From NCBI RefSeq assembly GCF_026410085.1, contig NZ_CP112866.1, positions 1,240,001 through 1,304,000 of the forward strand: DNA of 64,000 nt, given 5' to 3'. The notes beneath the pieces were generated by a model, which saw only the letters and a program-made list of their open reading frames with translations, ran no database searches and was not told the DNA's origin. Source of the stretch: Pseudomonas quebecensis (GTDB taxonomy: Bacteria > Pseudomonadota > Gammaproteobacteria > Pseudomonadales > Pseudomonadaceae). Both the position numbers and the translations under genes were made by a program. This document shows, piece after piece, positions 26,399 to 34,951 of this stretch. Numbering within the stretch: the first letter of the stretch is position 1; each line of letters starts with the position of its first letter.

Positions 26399-27625
26399 TC
26401 AGCGCAAGGCTTGGCGGTTGGCGTCGCCGACCAGGGCGTGCAGGCGGAAGCTGCGCGCGTAACCCGCCGGGTCCGAACCGTCCCAGACCTTGCCGTCGAT
26501 CAACTGGCTGCTGCGCATGTCCCGATCCCCGGCGGTAATGCCCAGTGCCGCGGCTGCCTGGCGATAGAGCGCCAGTTGCTGGACCTGGCGCGCTACGCCC
26601 AGGTAGTCCGGGTCTTCGCGCAGCAGCCCCCAGCGGCGAAATTGGGTCATGAACCACATGCCGTCGCAGAGGTAGGGCAGATTGACCCTGCCCTCGGCAA
26701 AAAAGCGCAGACCGTGGGGGTCCTGCCAGTGGTTGCCCAGGCCATCGTCGTAGGTCCCCAGCAGACGCGGCTCGATGCAGTCGAGGGGCGCGTCGAGGTA
26801 ATCGCCGCCGCTGAGCAGCTGCGCGGTAGAGCGTCGGTTTTCGCGATTCTGTTCGATAAAGCGGCTGGCTTCCAGAATGGCCATCACCAAGACGCGCGCT
26901 GTATTGGGGTAATGGTCGACGAAGGCTTGGGTGCAGCCCAGTACCTTTTCAGGGTGATCCGGCCAGATCGCCTGGCTGGTGGCCAGCGTGAAGCCTTGAT
27001 CCTGGGCGACGGCGCTGGCAGCCCAGGGCTCGCCCACGCAAAAGCCATCGATGCGTCCCGCTTGCAGATGCGCAACCATCTGCGGTGGCGGCACTACCAC
27101 GCTTTCGACGTCCTGTAATGGATGAATGCCCTGGCTCGCCAGCCAGTAGTACAACCACATGGCATGGGTGCCGGTGGGAAATGTCTGAGCGAAGGTCAGT
27201 TTTGTGCGGCTTTGGTGCACATGGCGCTCCAGCGCCTCAGGAGTGACCACCCCTTGTTGCTGCAGGCCGCGCGACAGGTTGATGCTCTGGCCGTTCTGGT
27301 TCAGGCCCATCAGCACCGCCATGTCGGTGGGCGCCACGCCGCCGATGCCCAGGTGCACGGCGTAGATCAAGCCATACAGGCTATGGGCGGCATCCAATTC
27401 GCCGCTGACCAGCTTGTCCCGCAGGTTGGCCCAGGATGACTGGCGCTTGAGGTTAAGGGTCAAGCCGTAGGGTTGTGCAAAACCCTGGGTCGCCGCTACT
27501 ACCAGCGAGGCGCAATCGCTCAGGGCCATGAACCCCAGGTCGAGGCTGCTCTTTTCCGGAGCGTCGCTGCCGCTGACCCACGCCAGCGCGTCGCTTATCG
27601 GGCGGTTGCCCACCGAATCGTTCAT
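26399..27625 (-). CDS. nasS: Nitrate sensor NasS (NrtA/CmpA-like)
   Basis: 408-residue periplasmic-binding-protein-fold protein of the NrtA/CmpA family without a signal peptide, as expected for cytoplasmic NasS, which binds nitrate or nitrite and sequesters NasT. Family sequence: LDLGFMALSDCASLVVAATQGF, HPLQDVESVVVPPPQMVAHLQAGRIDGFCVGEPW. Start ATG 27625 with AGGTAGGTG upstream; an in-frame GTG lies six bases earlier. First gene of nasST. Confidence 0.92.
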   Translation of the reverse strand: MNDSVGNRPISDALAWVSGSDAPEKSSLDLGFMALSDCASLVVAATQGFAQPYGLTLNLKRQSSWANLRDKLVSGELDAAHSLYGLIYAVHLGIGGVAPTDMAVLMGLNQNGQSINLSRGLQQQGVVTPEALERHVHQSRTKLTFAQTFPTGTHAMWLYYWLASQGIHPLQDVESVVVPPPQMVAHLQAGRIDGFCVGEPWAASAVAQDQGFTLATSQAIWPDHPEKVLGCTQAFVDHYPNTARVLVMAILEASRFIEQNRENRRSTAQLLSGGDYLDAPLDCIEPRLLGTYDDGLGNHWQDPHGLRFFAEGRVNLPYLCDGMWFMTQFRRWGLLREDPDYLGVARQVQQLALYRQAAAALGITAGDRDMRSSQLIDGKVWDGSDPAGYARSFRLHALVGDANRQALR

Positions 27626-27645
27626 CCACACCTACCTTTTCTTTC

Positions 27646-27733
27646 AAAAAAAAGCGCCGTTCCCTCAGATGGCGATGCCGGCCATTGCGGGTAACGACGC
27701 CTTTGTCCGTAAGCCCGCTCCGCCATTGGCGCG
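27646..27733 (-). promoter_or_regulatory. Second ANTAR-type antitermination leader, upstream of nasS
   Basis: Minus strand. P1 (27733-27716): CGCGCC, hexaloop AATGGC, GGAGCG (one G-A mismatch). P2 (27707-27696): GAC, hexaloop AAAGGC, GTC (short stem). Both loops have A1 and G4. A terminator stem then forms between GCGTCGTT (27700-27693) and AACGGCGC (27661-27654), followed by eight U (27653-27646). Its first strand overlaps P2, the same mutually exclusive layout as the nasA leader. The nasST operon may therefore be under its own control. Confidence 0.72.
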
Positions 27734-27754
27734 CGCTTTGATACTGAGTCCCTT

Positions 27755-27770
27755 AGCAAGGCACATGCCA
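27755..27770 (-). promoter_or_regulatory. Sigma54 promoter of nasST
   Basis: Minus strand TGGCAT-GTGCC-TTGCT, GG-N10-GC spacing exact, close to consensus TGGCAC-N5-TTGCA. Predicted start about 27744, ten bases before hairpin P1 of the leader. Confidence 0.8.
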
Positions 27771-27871
27771 CGGGTGGGAAAGGGACTCGGCCGTCAACTT
27801 TTCATCAAGATTGAAAAGAGGTGGCCTCTCAGTATGGCCGCTTCTTTCGCCAGCTCCCGGGAGCCCCTACC

Positions 27872-29323
27872 GTGCCCGCTGCCTTCCTCCAAACCCCGCT
27901 ATGCCGCTGGCTGTTGTGTGCCGTCCTGTGGCTGGGCCATGGCATGGCCTGGGGCGAAAGCTACCAGGCACTGGATGAGAGCCTGCATACCGTGTTCACT
28001 GCCTTGTCGGTGCCCATGGGCCTGCCGATTGTCGTGAGCCGCGAGGTGGCACGTAAGCGCTTGAGTGGTGTGCTTGATTTGGCAGCGCCGCAGCAGAGCC
28101 TGGAGAGGCTGGCGCAGCAGCAGGGCCTGATCTGGTACGGCGACGGGCAGGCGATCCATGTCTATGACGCTACTGAAGCGAAAAGCTCGGCGGTGGCATT
28201 GCGGCATCTTTCAATCGACAGGTTCCGCAGCCTCATGCGCCGCTCGGGGCTGGATGAAACGCGCTACCCCTTGCGTGCCAGCGGGGGGCGGACATTTTAT
28301 GTGTCCGGCCCGCCCAACTACGTGGACCAGGTGCTGCGCCTGGCGCAACTGATGGACCGTCAGCGCGCGGATCTACGCGTGGGTAACCAGGCTTTTGGCG
28401 TCGTCCAGGTACTCAACACCCATGTCGCGGACCGTGAATACACGATGGGTGAACGCACGCTTCGGGTAGCGGGGATCGCGTCGACGATCGAGACCCTGCT
28501 GGCGGGTGAGCGCAAGGGCGTGCTTGCCGACAAGGCGCTCGTGGTGATCGCCTATGCGGACACCAACAGTCTGCTGATCAAAGGCAACCCTGCGCAGGTA
28601 CGGTTCATCGAGCAACTGGTGACGGAGCTGGACACGCCCAAGCGAGCCATCGAGGTCTCGCTGTGGCTGGTCGATGTGGGCCGCGACGCATTGAGCACAT
28701 TACGGCCGGCCTGGGCCGACAACAGCGAGGCCTCGACCAGCGCTGTGATGGAACCCCTGGAGGATAACCGCTTGATGGCACGGCTTGCCGTGCTGGAGCG
28801 CCGTCGGAGCGCCAAGGTGGTGGCGCTGCCGGTGATCCTCACGCAGGAAAATGTGCCGGCAGTGTTCAACGACAACCGCACGTTCCATTTGCCGCCCCTC
28901 GCCGACGATGCCGCCGGATGGAAGCCGGTGCGTTATGCGACCCAGGTCAGTGTGCTGCCGCGCTTCGCCCAGGCCAATGAGATCGAGATGCTGCTGGAGG
29001 TCGAGGACGCTCGACCGATCAACGACCAGCGGCGCGGCAGCAAACCGGACGCGGTTGCGCGGATCGGGGTCAGCAGCGTGGTTCGTGTGCCCCACGGCAA
29101 GCGTCTGTGGTTGGCGGCGTTCCCGCGTGACTCGCGTGAGCGAGATCGCGGACGGGCCTCGGCGCCCTCGGGTGAGGTGCGCCTGTTTGTGATTCAGGCG
29201 CGCGCCGTCGCAGGCGAGGAAAGAGGGGCGGCCGCCGCAGGTGGGCCGCCGCCATTGACCGCGGCGCAGTATGAGCGCGTGCAACGTGCGTTTGTGCGGC
29301 CGGGTCGCGATGTGTTCCCGTGA
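27872..29323 (+). CDS. Type III secretion secretin-like protein (InvG/HrcC family), atypical C-terminus
   Basis: 483 residues from GTG 27872, chosen because GGGAG lies eight bases upstream and a signal peptide (LCRWLLCAVLWLGHGMAWG) follows. N0-type domain (about 30-110), N1/N3-type ring-building repeats to about 260, and a secretin core with KVVALPVILTQENVPAVFNDN. T3SS secretins form the outer-membrane ring. The usual secretin ending, with an IPxLGxLF-type segment before the final VRLFxIxxR strand, is absent: sequence runs from LWLAAFPRDSRERDRGRA straight to EVRLFVIQARAV. At 483 residues it is also shorter than typical (550-700), so function is doubtful. Confidence 0.8.
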   Translation: MPAAFLQTPLCRWLLCAVLWLGHGMAWGESYQALDESLHTVFTALSVPMGLPIVVSREVARKRLSGVLDLAAPQQSLERLAQQQGLIWYGDGQAIHVYDATEAKSSAVALRHLSIDRFRSLMRRSGLDETRYPLRASGGRTFYVSGPPNYVDQVLRLAQLMDRQRADLRVGNQAFGVVQVLNTHVADREYTMGERTLRVAGIASTIETLLAGERKGVLADKALVVIAYADTNSLLIKGNPAQVRFIEQLVTELDTPKRAIEVSLWLVDVGRDALSTLRPAWADNSEASTSAVMEPLEDNRLMARLAVLERRRSAKVVALPVILTQENVPAVFNDNRTFHLPPLADDAAGWKPVRYATQVSVLPRFAQANEIEMLLEVEDARPINDQRRGSKPDAVARIGVSSVVRVPHGKRLWLAAFPRDSRERDRGRASAPSGEVRLFVIQARAVAGEERGAAAAGGPPPLTAAQYERVQRAFVRPGRDVFP

Positions 29324-29339
29324 AATAAGGCGTTCAGTC

Positions 29340-29564
29340 ATGCATCTGGAAATTCTTCTGCAGGAACAGTTGATCAGCCGCAGGCGCCTGGCCGCCTTTG
29401 CGCCGGGCAAGGTATTGCCGTTGGCGCCCGCGGTCATTCACTGCGTCGAGGTTCGGGTGAACGGCCAGTTGCTGGCGTTGGGTGAACTGGTGCAGTTGGA
29501 AGACCGCCTTGGGGTTGAACTGCACGAGGTGTATCAGGAGTGGGCGCCTGGTGGGTTTCGCTGA
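29340..29564 (+). CDS. Stand-alone SpoA (FliN/SpaO/HrcQb C-terminal) domain protein
   Basis: 74 residues that match only the C-terminal SpoA domain of C-ring proteins: LAAFAPGKVLPLAP, then VEVRVNGQLLALGELVQLEDRLGVELHEV, aligning with the VNGRLxARGEVV...FGVRI pattern of FliN/HrcQb. T3SS sorting platforms use such domains, some as separate short proteins. Sixteen bases after the secretin gene, supporting a shared origin in a T3SS locus. Confidence 0.75.
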   Translation: MHLEILLQEQLISRRRLAAFAPGKVLPLAPAVIHCVEVRVNGQLLALGELVQLEDRLGVELHEVYQEWAPGGFR

Positions 29565-29718
29565 AGAAACGCCTTACAGGGCTGTTCCGGAAAACGCTGT
29601 ATCTATGCGCTTTTTCCTAACGTGAGTTGCCGGACGGGTTTTTATAGTCGCTGTAGAGGCGCAAACGCCAGTCAAGGAATAAGGACTTCAATGTCAGTTG
29701 TCGGATGCCGAGGTAGAT

Positions 29719-30108
29719 ATGGTCGTCGTGAATGATGAGTTGGCGACGGTTTCCCTGGTCTTTGCGTGTTGGACGCTGCACGCCGATGGGCGCTTGAGCG
29801 GAGAGGGCGGTGATGTTCAGTTACCGCCCAAGGAGGGGCATGTCCTGCGGCTGCTGCTGGCTTCCGGTGGTGTGTTGATGACCAAGGATCGCCTGTTGGA
29901 GCTGGCCTGGCCCAAGGGCGAAGTGGCCGAGGAATCGCTGACGCGCTGCATCTATTCGTTGCGCAAGCATTTGGGTGTCGATAAAGGGTTTATCAAGACG
30001 ATCTATGGCCGCGGTTACCGCTTTACGTGTCCGGTGAGGGTCCAGCGCGGCGGTCAGGGGCATAAGGAGCAGGTGTGTTCGGCCTGCGGTCGGGTCAACC
30101 ATGGGTAG
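29719..30108 (+). CDS. HilA/OmpR-type DNA-binding regulator (DNA-binding domain only)
   Basis: 129 residues consisting almost wholly of an OmpR/ToxR winged helix: LPPKEGHVLRLLLASGGVLM, then ESLTRCIYSLRKHLG and TIYGRGYRF. Salmonella HilA has this domain plus a long C-terminal part, lacking here. Start taken at ATG 29719 (GAGG five bases upstream); a TTG at 29698 is an alternative. It overlaps the following transglycosylase gene by eight bases, the same order (hilA then iagB) as in Salmonella SPI-1. Confidence 0.75.
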   Translation: MVVVNDELATVSLVFACWTLHADGRLSGEGGDVQLPPKEGHVLRLLLASGGVLMTKDRLLELAWPKGEVAEESLTRCIYSLRKHLGVDKGFIKTIYGRGYRFTCPVRVQRGGQGHKEQVCSACGRVNHG

Positions 30109-30559
30109 GTGCTGGGCCACGGTATTGTTGTTGGGGCTGTTATTCGGCAGTCGTCAAGCGCAGGCGTATTGCTGGGAAGAGGTCGCCAGCCGTTACGATA
30201 TCGAGCCGGAGTTGCTGCAGGCCATCGCGGCCGTCGAGTCGGGTTATCAAGCGGGGGCGATCAACCGCGCCAATGGCAACGGCACTTGGGATATCGGCCT
30301 GATGCAAATCAACAGCAGCCATTTGCCGCGCCTGCTCGCGCTGGGGATTACCGAGCAGCGGTTGTTGAGCGAGCCGTGCTTGTCGGTAGAGGTTGGGGCG
30401 TCGATCCTTGCCGAGTTTATCCAGCGTTTCGGCTACAACTGGACGGCGGTGGGTTCCTATAACGTGGGGCCGGGTGCGGGGCCGGAACGTGATGCGTTGC
30501 GCAGGCGCTATGCGGAAAAAATCTGGGCACGGTATGAGGCCCTGGTCATGCAGCGTTGA
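30101..30559 (+). CDS. IagB-like lytic transglycosylase
   Basis: 152 residues with signal peptide (LLLGLLFGSRQAQA) and an SLT domain: catalytic E46 in AIAAVESGY, GLMQINSSHLPRL, and VGSYNVGPG. IagB/IpgF/HrpH-type enzymes open peptidoglycan for T3SS assembly. All catalytic motifs are intact and the length is normal, so this is the best-preserved piece of the T3SS remnant. Confidence 0.85.
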   Translation: MGRCWATVLLLGLLFGSRQAQAYCWEEVASRYDIEPELLQAIAAVESGYQAGAINRANGNGTWDIGLMQINSSHLPRLLALGITEQRLLSEPCLSVEVGASILAEFIQRFGYNWTAVGSYNVGPGAGPERDALRRRYAEKIWARYEALVMQR

Positions 30560-30649
30560 TGTCGTTTGGCGCGGCACGCCTCGCCTGCGCACCGTCACCC
30601 CGGCTATAATCGCCGCCACCTTTCGCCGCCATCCGAGTCTAGCCCGCCC

Positions 30650-31678
30650 ATGTATAACCTGGCCCGCCAGCTGTTGTTCAAACTTTCCCCGGAAACTTCC
30701 CACGATCTGTCTCTCGACCTGATCGGTGCCGGTGGCCGCCTGGGACTCAATGGCCTGGTCTGCAAGGCTGCGGCGAAAATGCCGGTCTCGGTGATGGGGC
30801 TGGACTTTCCCAATCCGGTAGGACTGGCTGCCGGCCTGGACAAGAACGGCGCGGCCATCGATGGCTTCGCCCAGCTCGGCTTCGGCTTTGTCGAGATCGG
30901 CACGGTGACGCCGCGACCGCAGCCGGGCAACCCCAAGCCCCGCATCTTCCGCCTGCCGGAAGCCGAGGCGATCATCAATCGCATGGGCTTCAACAACCTG
31001 GGCGTCGATCACCTGCTGGCCCGGGTTCAGGCCGCCAGGTACAACGGCATTCTCGGTATCAATATCGGCAAGAATTTCGACACGCCGGTCGAGCGTGCGG
31101 TCGATGACTACCTGATCTGCCTGGACAAGGTCTACGCCCACGCCAGCTATGTCACCGTCAATGTCAGCTCGCCGAACACGCCGGGCCTGCGTAGCCTGCA
31201 GTTCGGTGACTCCCTCAAGCAATTGCTCGAAGCCCTGCGCCAGCGTCAGGAAGACCTGGCTGTGCGTCACGGCAAGCGGGTGCCGCTGGCGATCAAGATC
31301 GCACCGGACATGAGCGACGAAGAAACCGTGCTGGTGGCCCAGGCCCTGATGGATTCCGGAATGGACGCGGTGATCGCCACCAACACCACGCTCAGCCGGG
31401 TCGGCGTCGAAGGCCTGGCCCACGGTGATGAGGCCGGTGGCCTGTCGGGCGCGCCGGTGCGGGACAAGAGCACTCATATCGTCAAGGTACTGGCGGCGGA
31501 GCTGGCCGGGCGCTTGCCGATCATCGCCGTGGGCGGCATCACCGAAGGCCGGCACGCCGCCGAGAAGATCGCCGCGGGCGCGAGCCTTGTGCAGCTGTAC
31601 TCCGGCTTTATCTACAAAGGCCCGGCCTTGATTCGCGAGTCCGTGGATGCGATCGCCGCGCTGCCGAAGAAGGCCTGA
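30650..31678 (+). CDS. pyrD: Quinone-dependent dihydroorotate dehydrogenase (class 2)
   Basis: 342 residues, membrane-associated class 2 enzyme of pyrimidine synthesis. N-terminal helix [20 protein letters not shown], then [36 protein letters not shown], and [12 protein letters not shown] with the catalytic serine region. Start ATG 30650; a tataat box lies at 30605-30610, 40 bases upstream. It is the first core gene after the T3SS remnant. Confidence 0.96.
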   Translation: MYNLARQLLFKLSPETSHDLSLDLIGAGGRLGLNGLVCKAAAKMPVSVMGLDFPNPVGLAAGLDKNGAAIDGFAQLGFGFVEIGTVTPRPQPGNPKPRIFRLPEAEAIINRMGFNNLGVDHLLARVQAARYNGILGINIGKNFDTPVERAVDDYLICLDKVYAHASYVTVNVSSPNTPGLRSLQFGDSLKQLLEALRQRQEDLAVRHGKRVPLAIKIAPDMSDEETVLVAQALMDSGMDAVIATNTTLSRVGVEGLAHGDEAGGLSGAPVRDKSTHIVKVLAAELAGRLPIIAVGGITEGRHAAEKIAAGASLVQLYSGFIYKGPALIRESVDAIAALPKKA

Positions 31679-31689
31679 GAGCCGCCCAT

Positions 31690-31716
31690 AAAAAAGGGCT
31701 CCTTCAAGGAGCCCCC
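31690..31716 (-). terminator. Terminator between convergent rmf and pyrD
   Basis: Stem gggctcc / ggagccc with loop ttcaa. The T run (six T) lies on the minus-strand side, so it chiefly ends rmf transcription; pyrD may also use it. Confidence 0.8.
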
Positions 31717-31801
31717 TGGGCCGAAGCCCGCCGCCCGGATGGGGCGTGCATGGTAAGTCGTTACTGCTTCAAAGGTGATGTGTCGGAATTAAGTGCCCTG
31801 A

Positions 31802-32017
31802 TTAGCCGACGGCGTGAAGTTCGTTGAGTCTGTGGATTCCCGCAGTGCCAGTCATACCGTCCCAGTTGTCGCCGCGTCCTTCTCGCCAGCCGTTGATCCA
31901 GGCTTGGCGTACCGACGGTAGAGTAAATGGGCAAAGCTCACGGGATTTGCCATGAACGCCATATTGATATCCGCGTAAAAACGCTCTTTCCAACGGATCA
32001 CGCTTAAGTCTTCTCAT
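31802..32017 (-). CDS. rmf: Ribosome modulation factor
   Basis: 71-residue basic protein, MRRLKRDPLERAFLRGYQYG, with the conserved CPF..PSVRQAWINGWREGR core of RMF, which pairs 70S ribosomes into inactive 100S dimers in stationary phase. The ribosome site GTGAGGGAAA lies before the ATG. The leader upstream is unusually structured (see 32058-32122). Confidence 0.95.
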   Translation of the reverse strand: MRRLKRDPLERAFLRGYQYGVHGKSRELCPFTLPSVRQAWINGWREGRGDNWDGMTGTAGIHRLNELHAVG

Positions 32018-32057
32018 AGGGTGTTTCCCTCACTTGTTGACTGTCTTGATATCCTTC

Positions 32058-32122
32058 GGCCTCGTCTGAGGCCGGGCAGAGTTTTTCTGCCGTTGGTGGG
32101 CTCGCTGCCGGCGTGGCGAGCC
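32058..32122 (-). promoter_or_regulatory. Structured rmf 5' leader with three consecutive hairpins
   Basis: On the minus strand, before rmf: GGCTCGC...GCGAGCC (32122-32099), GGCAGA...TCTGCC (about 32091-32075) and GGCCTC...GAGGCC (32074-32059). None is followed by a T run, so these are not plain terminators; they could affect mRNA stability or translation. Confidence 0.5.
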
Positions 32123-32547
32123 GATGTGTCGGCGTCGTTACGGCGCCAACCTGTGTTGAGTTCTAACCAATAGGTCACATGGATTCAATGATCGTTTTGT
32201 CATAAGCACGTAACGATAACGATGCTATAGCCATAAGCTGGGATGGCTTTACGCCCCATTTGTCTGGCAAAGCCAGCTATGATGCACCCCGCATAGAGGA
32301 AAGGTTTAATCCTTAAGTAAGAATGACCGTCTGTTGCAGTCGGTTATTATTCGACGAAGGGTCGGAATATTTCTTTTTGTTGCTGCACATCTTTATCTGC
32401 CCCGTCGATAAAGGCCCAAGGCCTGGCAGACGGGGTGGGACGGCACATTCGTGCCACGCGAGCACTCTTCAAGAAACGTGCTTGATTGAAAACCGAGCCG
32501 GCGATGCGTCGCCCGTTCATTTATTGCTGAAAAGCCTGGAATGCCCC
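32123..32547. other. Intergenic region between divergent rmf and rlmKL
   Basis: About 425 bases with lower GC than the flanking genes. The rlmKL frame is open back to 32323 but shows no family sequence before 32548. No RNA gene or repeat recognised; both promoters should lie here. Confidence 0.5.
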
Positions 32548-34812
32548 ATGTCGGACCGTTTTGAACTCTTCCTCACTTGCCCCAAGGGCCTCGAAGGCCT
32601 GCTGATCGAGGAAGCCGTCGGGCTTGGCCTTGAGGAAGCCCGCGAGCACACCTCGGCCGTGCGCGGCATGGCCGACATGGAAACCGCCTACCGCCTATGC
32701 CTCTGGTCGCGCCTGGCCAACCGCGTGCTGCTGGTGCTCAAGCGCTTCCCCATGAAGGATGCCGAAGACCTGTACCACGGCGTGCTGGATATCGAGTGGG
32801 CCGATCACATGGTTTCCGATGGCACCCTCGCGGTGGAATTCAGCGGTCACGGCTCGGGCATCGACAACACCCATTTCGGCGCGCTGAAGGTCAAGGATGC
32901 GATTGTCGATAAACTGCGCACCCCAACCGGCGAACGCCCGTCCATCGACAAGATCAACCCGGACCTGCGCATCCATCTGCGCCTGGACCGTGGGGAAGCG
33001 ATCCTGTCCCTCGACCTCTCCGGCCACAGTCTGCACCAGCGCGGTTATCGCCTGCAGCAGGGCGCGGCGCCGCTGAAGGAAAACCTGGCCGCCGCCATCC
33101 TGATCCGGGCCGGCTGGCCACGCATCGCTGCCGAAGGCGGCGCGCTGACCGACCCGATGTGCGGCGTGGGGACCTTCCTGGTGGAAGGCGCGATGATTGC
33201 CGCCGACATGGCGCCCAACCTCAACCGTGAACTGTGGGGCTTTACCACCTGGCTCGGCCACGTTCCGGCGTTGTGGAAAAAACTGCACGCCGAGGCCACC
33301 GAGCGCGCCGCGATCGGCATGAACAAAACGCCGCTGTGGATACGAGGTTACGAAGCCGACCCGCGGCTGATCCAGCCCGCGCGCAACAATATCGAACGCG
33401 CCGGCCTGAGCCACTGGATCAAGGTGTACCAGGGCGAAGTCGGCACCTTCGAACCGCGCCCGGACCAGAACCAGAAAGGCCTGGTGATCTGCAACCCGCC
33501 TTATGGCGAGCGCCTGGGTGACGAAGCCAGCCTGTTGTACCTCTACCAGAACCTCGGTGAGCGCCTGCGCCAGGCGTGCATGGGTTGGGAGGCGGCGGTG
33601 TTCACCGGAGCACCGGACCTGGGCAAGCGCATGGGTATCCGCAGCCACAAACAGTACTCATTCTGGAACGGCGCCTTGCCGTGCAAGTTGCTGCTGATCA
33701 AGGTCAACCCCGACCAGTTCGTCACCGGCGAGCGCCGCACCCCGGAGCAGCGCCAGGCCGAACGCGAGCAAGCCGCGTACGACCAGGCGCCGACCGAACC
33801 GCAAGAGCGCCAGTACAACAAGAACGGCAACCCGATCAAGCCGGCCCCGGCCCCCGTGGTCGAGCAGGCGCGCTTGAGCGAAGGCGGGCAGATGTTCGCC
33901 AATCGCCTGCAAAAGAACCTTAAGTTGCTGGGCAAGTGGGCCAAGCGCGAAGGCGTGGATTGCTACCGTGTGTACGACGCCGACATGCCGGAATACTCCA
34001 TGGCCATCGACCTGTACCACGATTGGGTGCACGTGCAGGAGTATGCCGCGCCGAAGTCCATCGACCCGGAAAAAGCCTCCGCGCGCATGTTCGATGCCCT
34101 GGCGGCCATTCCCCAGGCACTGAACATCGATAAGAGCCGGGTGGTGGTCAAGCGTCGCGAGCGTCAGAGCGGCACTAAGCAGTACGAGCGCCAGAGCGCC
34201 CAGGGCAAGTTCACCGAGGTCAGCGAAGGTGGCGTAAAGCTGCTGGTCAACCTCACCGATTACCTGGACACCGGCCTGTTTCTCGACCACCGCCCGATGC
34301 GCATGCGGATTCAGAAGGAAGCGGCCGGCAAGCGCTTCCTCAACCTGTATTGCTACACCGCCACCGCCAGTGTGCACGCCGCCAAGGGCGGTGCGCGCAG
34401 CACCACCAGTGTCGACCTGTCCAAGACTTATCTGGACTGGGCGCGCCGCAATTTCTCCCTCAACGGTTTCTCCGACAAGAACCGCCTGGAGCAGGGCGAT
34501 GTGATGGCGTGGCTGGAAGCCAGTCGCGATGAATTCGACCTGATCTTCATCGACCCGCCGACCTTCTCCAACTCCAAGCGCATGGAAGGCATCTTCGACG
34601 TGCAGCGCGACCACGTGCAGTTGCTGGACCTGGCCATGGCCCGTCTGGCGCCGGGCGGCGTGTTGTACTTCTCCAACAACTTCCGCAAGTTCCAGCTGGA
34701 AGACAACCTCAGCGAACGCTACGCGGTCGAGGAAATCAGCGACAAGACCATCGACCCGGATTTTGCGCGCAATGCCAAGATCCACCGGGCCTGGAAAATC
34801 ACCGCCCGCTGA
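32548..34812 (+). CDS. rlmKL: Bifunctional 23S rRNA methyltransferase RlmKL
   Basis: 754 residues. The N-terminal half (RlmL) has a THUMP domain and an N2-guanine methyltransferase with NPPYGE (N316) for G2445; the C-terminal half (RlmK) has an N7-guanine methyltransferase with DPPTFSNS (669-676) for G2069. Full-length fusion as in other gammaproteobacteria. Start ATG 32548 gives the conserved MSDRFELFLTCPKGLE. Confidence 0.95.
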   Translation: MSDRFELFLTCPKGLEGLLIEEAVGLGLEEAREHTSAVRGMADMETAYRLCLWSRLANRVLLVLKRFPMKDAEDLYHGVLDIEWADHMVSDGTLAVEFSGHGSGIDNTHFGALKVKDAIVDKLRTPTGERPSIDKINPDLRIHLRLDRGEAILSLDLSGHSLHQRGYRLQQGAAPLKENLAAAILIRAGWPRIAAEGGALTDPMCGVGTFLVEGAMIAADMAPNLNRELWGFTTWLGHVPALWKKLHAEATERAAIGMNKTPLWIRGYEADPRLIQPARNNIERAGLSHWIKVYQGEVGTFEPRPDQNQKGLVICNPPYGERLGDEASLLYLYQNLGERLRQACMGWEAAVFTGAPDLGKRMGIRSHKQYSFWNGALPCKLLLIKVNPDQFVTGERRTPEQRQAEREQAAYDQAPTEPQERQYNKNGNPIKPAPAPVVEQARLSEGGQMFANRLQKNLKLLGKWAKREGVDCYRVYDADMPEYSMAIDLYHDWVHVQEYAAPKSIDPEKASARMFDALAAIPQALNIDKSRVVVKRRERQSGTKQYERQSAQGKFTEVSEGGVKLLVNLTDYLDTGLFLDHRPMRMRIQKEAAGKRFLNLYCYTATASVHAAKGGARSTTSVDLSKTYLDWARRNFSLNGFSDKNRLEQGDVMAWLEASRDEFDLIFIDPPTFSNSKRMEGIFDVQRDHVQLLDLAMARLAPGGVLYFSNNFRKFQLEDNLSERYAVEEISDKTIDPDFARNAKIHRAWKITAR

Positions 34813-34821
34813 CGGTTGCAC

Positions 34822-34866
34822 AAAAAAGCCGCAAGCCAGGATATTCCGGGCTTGCGGCTTTTTTGC
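34822..34866 (+). terminator. Terminator after rlmKL
   Basis: Stem aaaaaagccgcaagcc / ggcttgcggctttttt around a short loop, ten bases after the stop; symmetric with T runs on both strands. Confidence 0.92.
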
Positions 34867-34951
34867 GCTGGTCAAACCATGGGCCGATAGCTATAACTTA
34901 AGGCCTAGCCAAAGTGACACCCCCCGCACGCTGGCGTTGTGAGTGTTGCCT

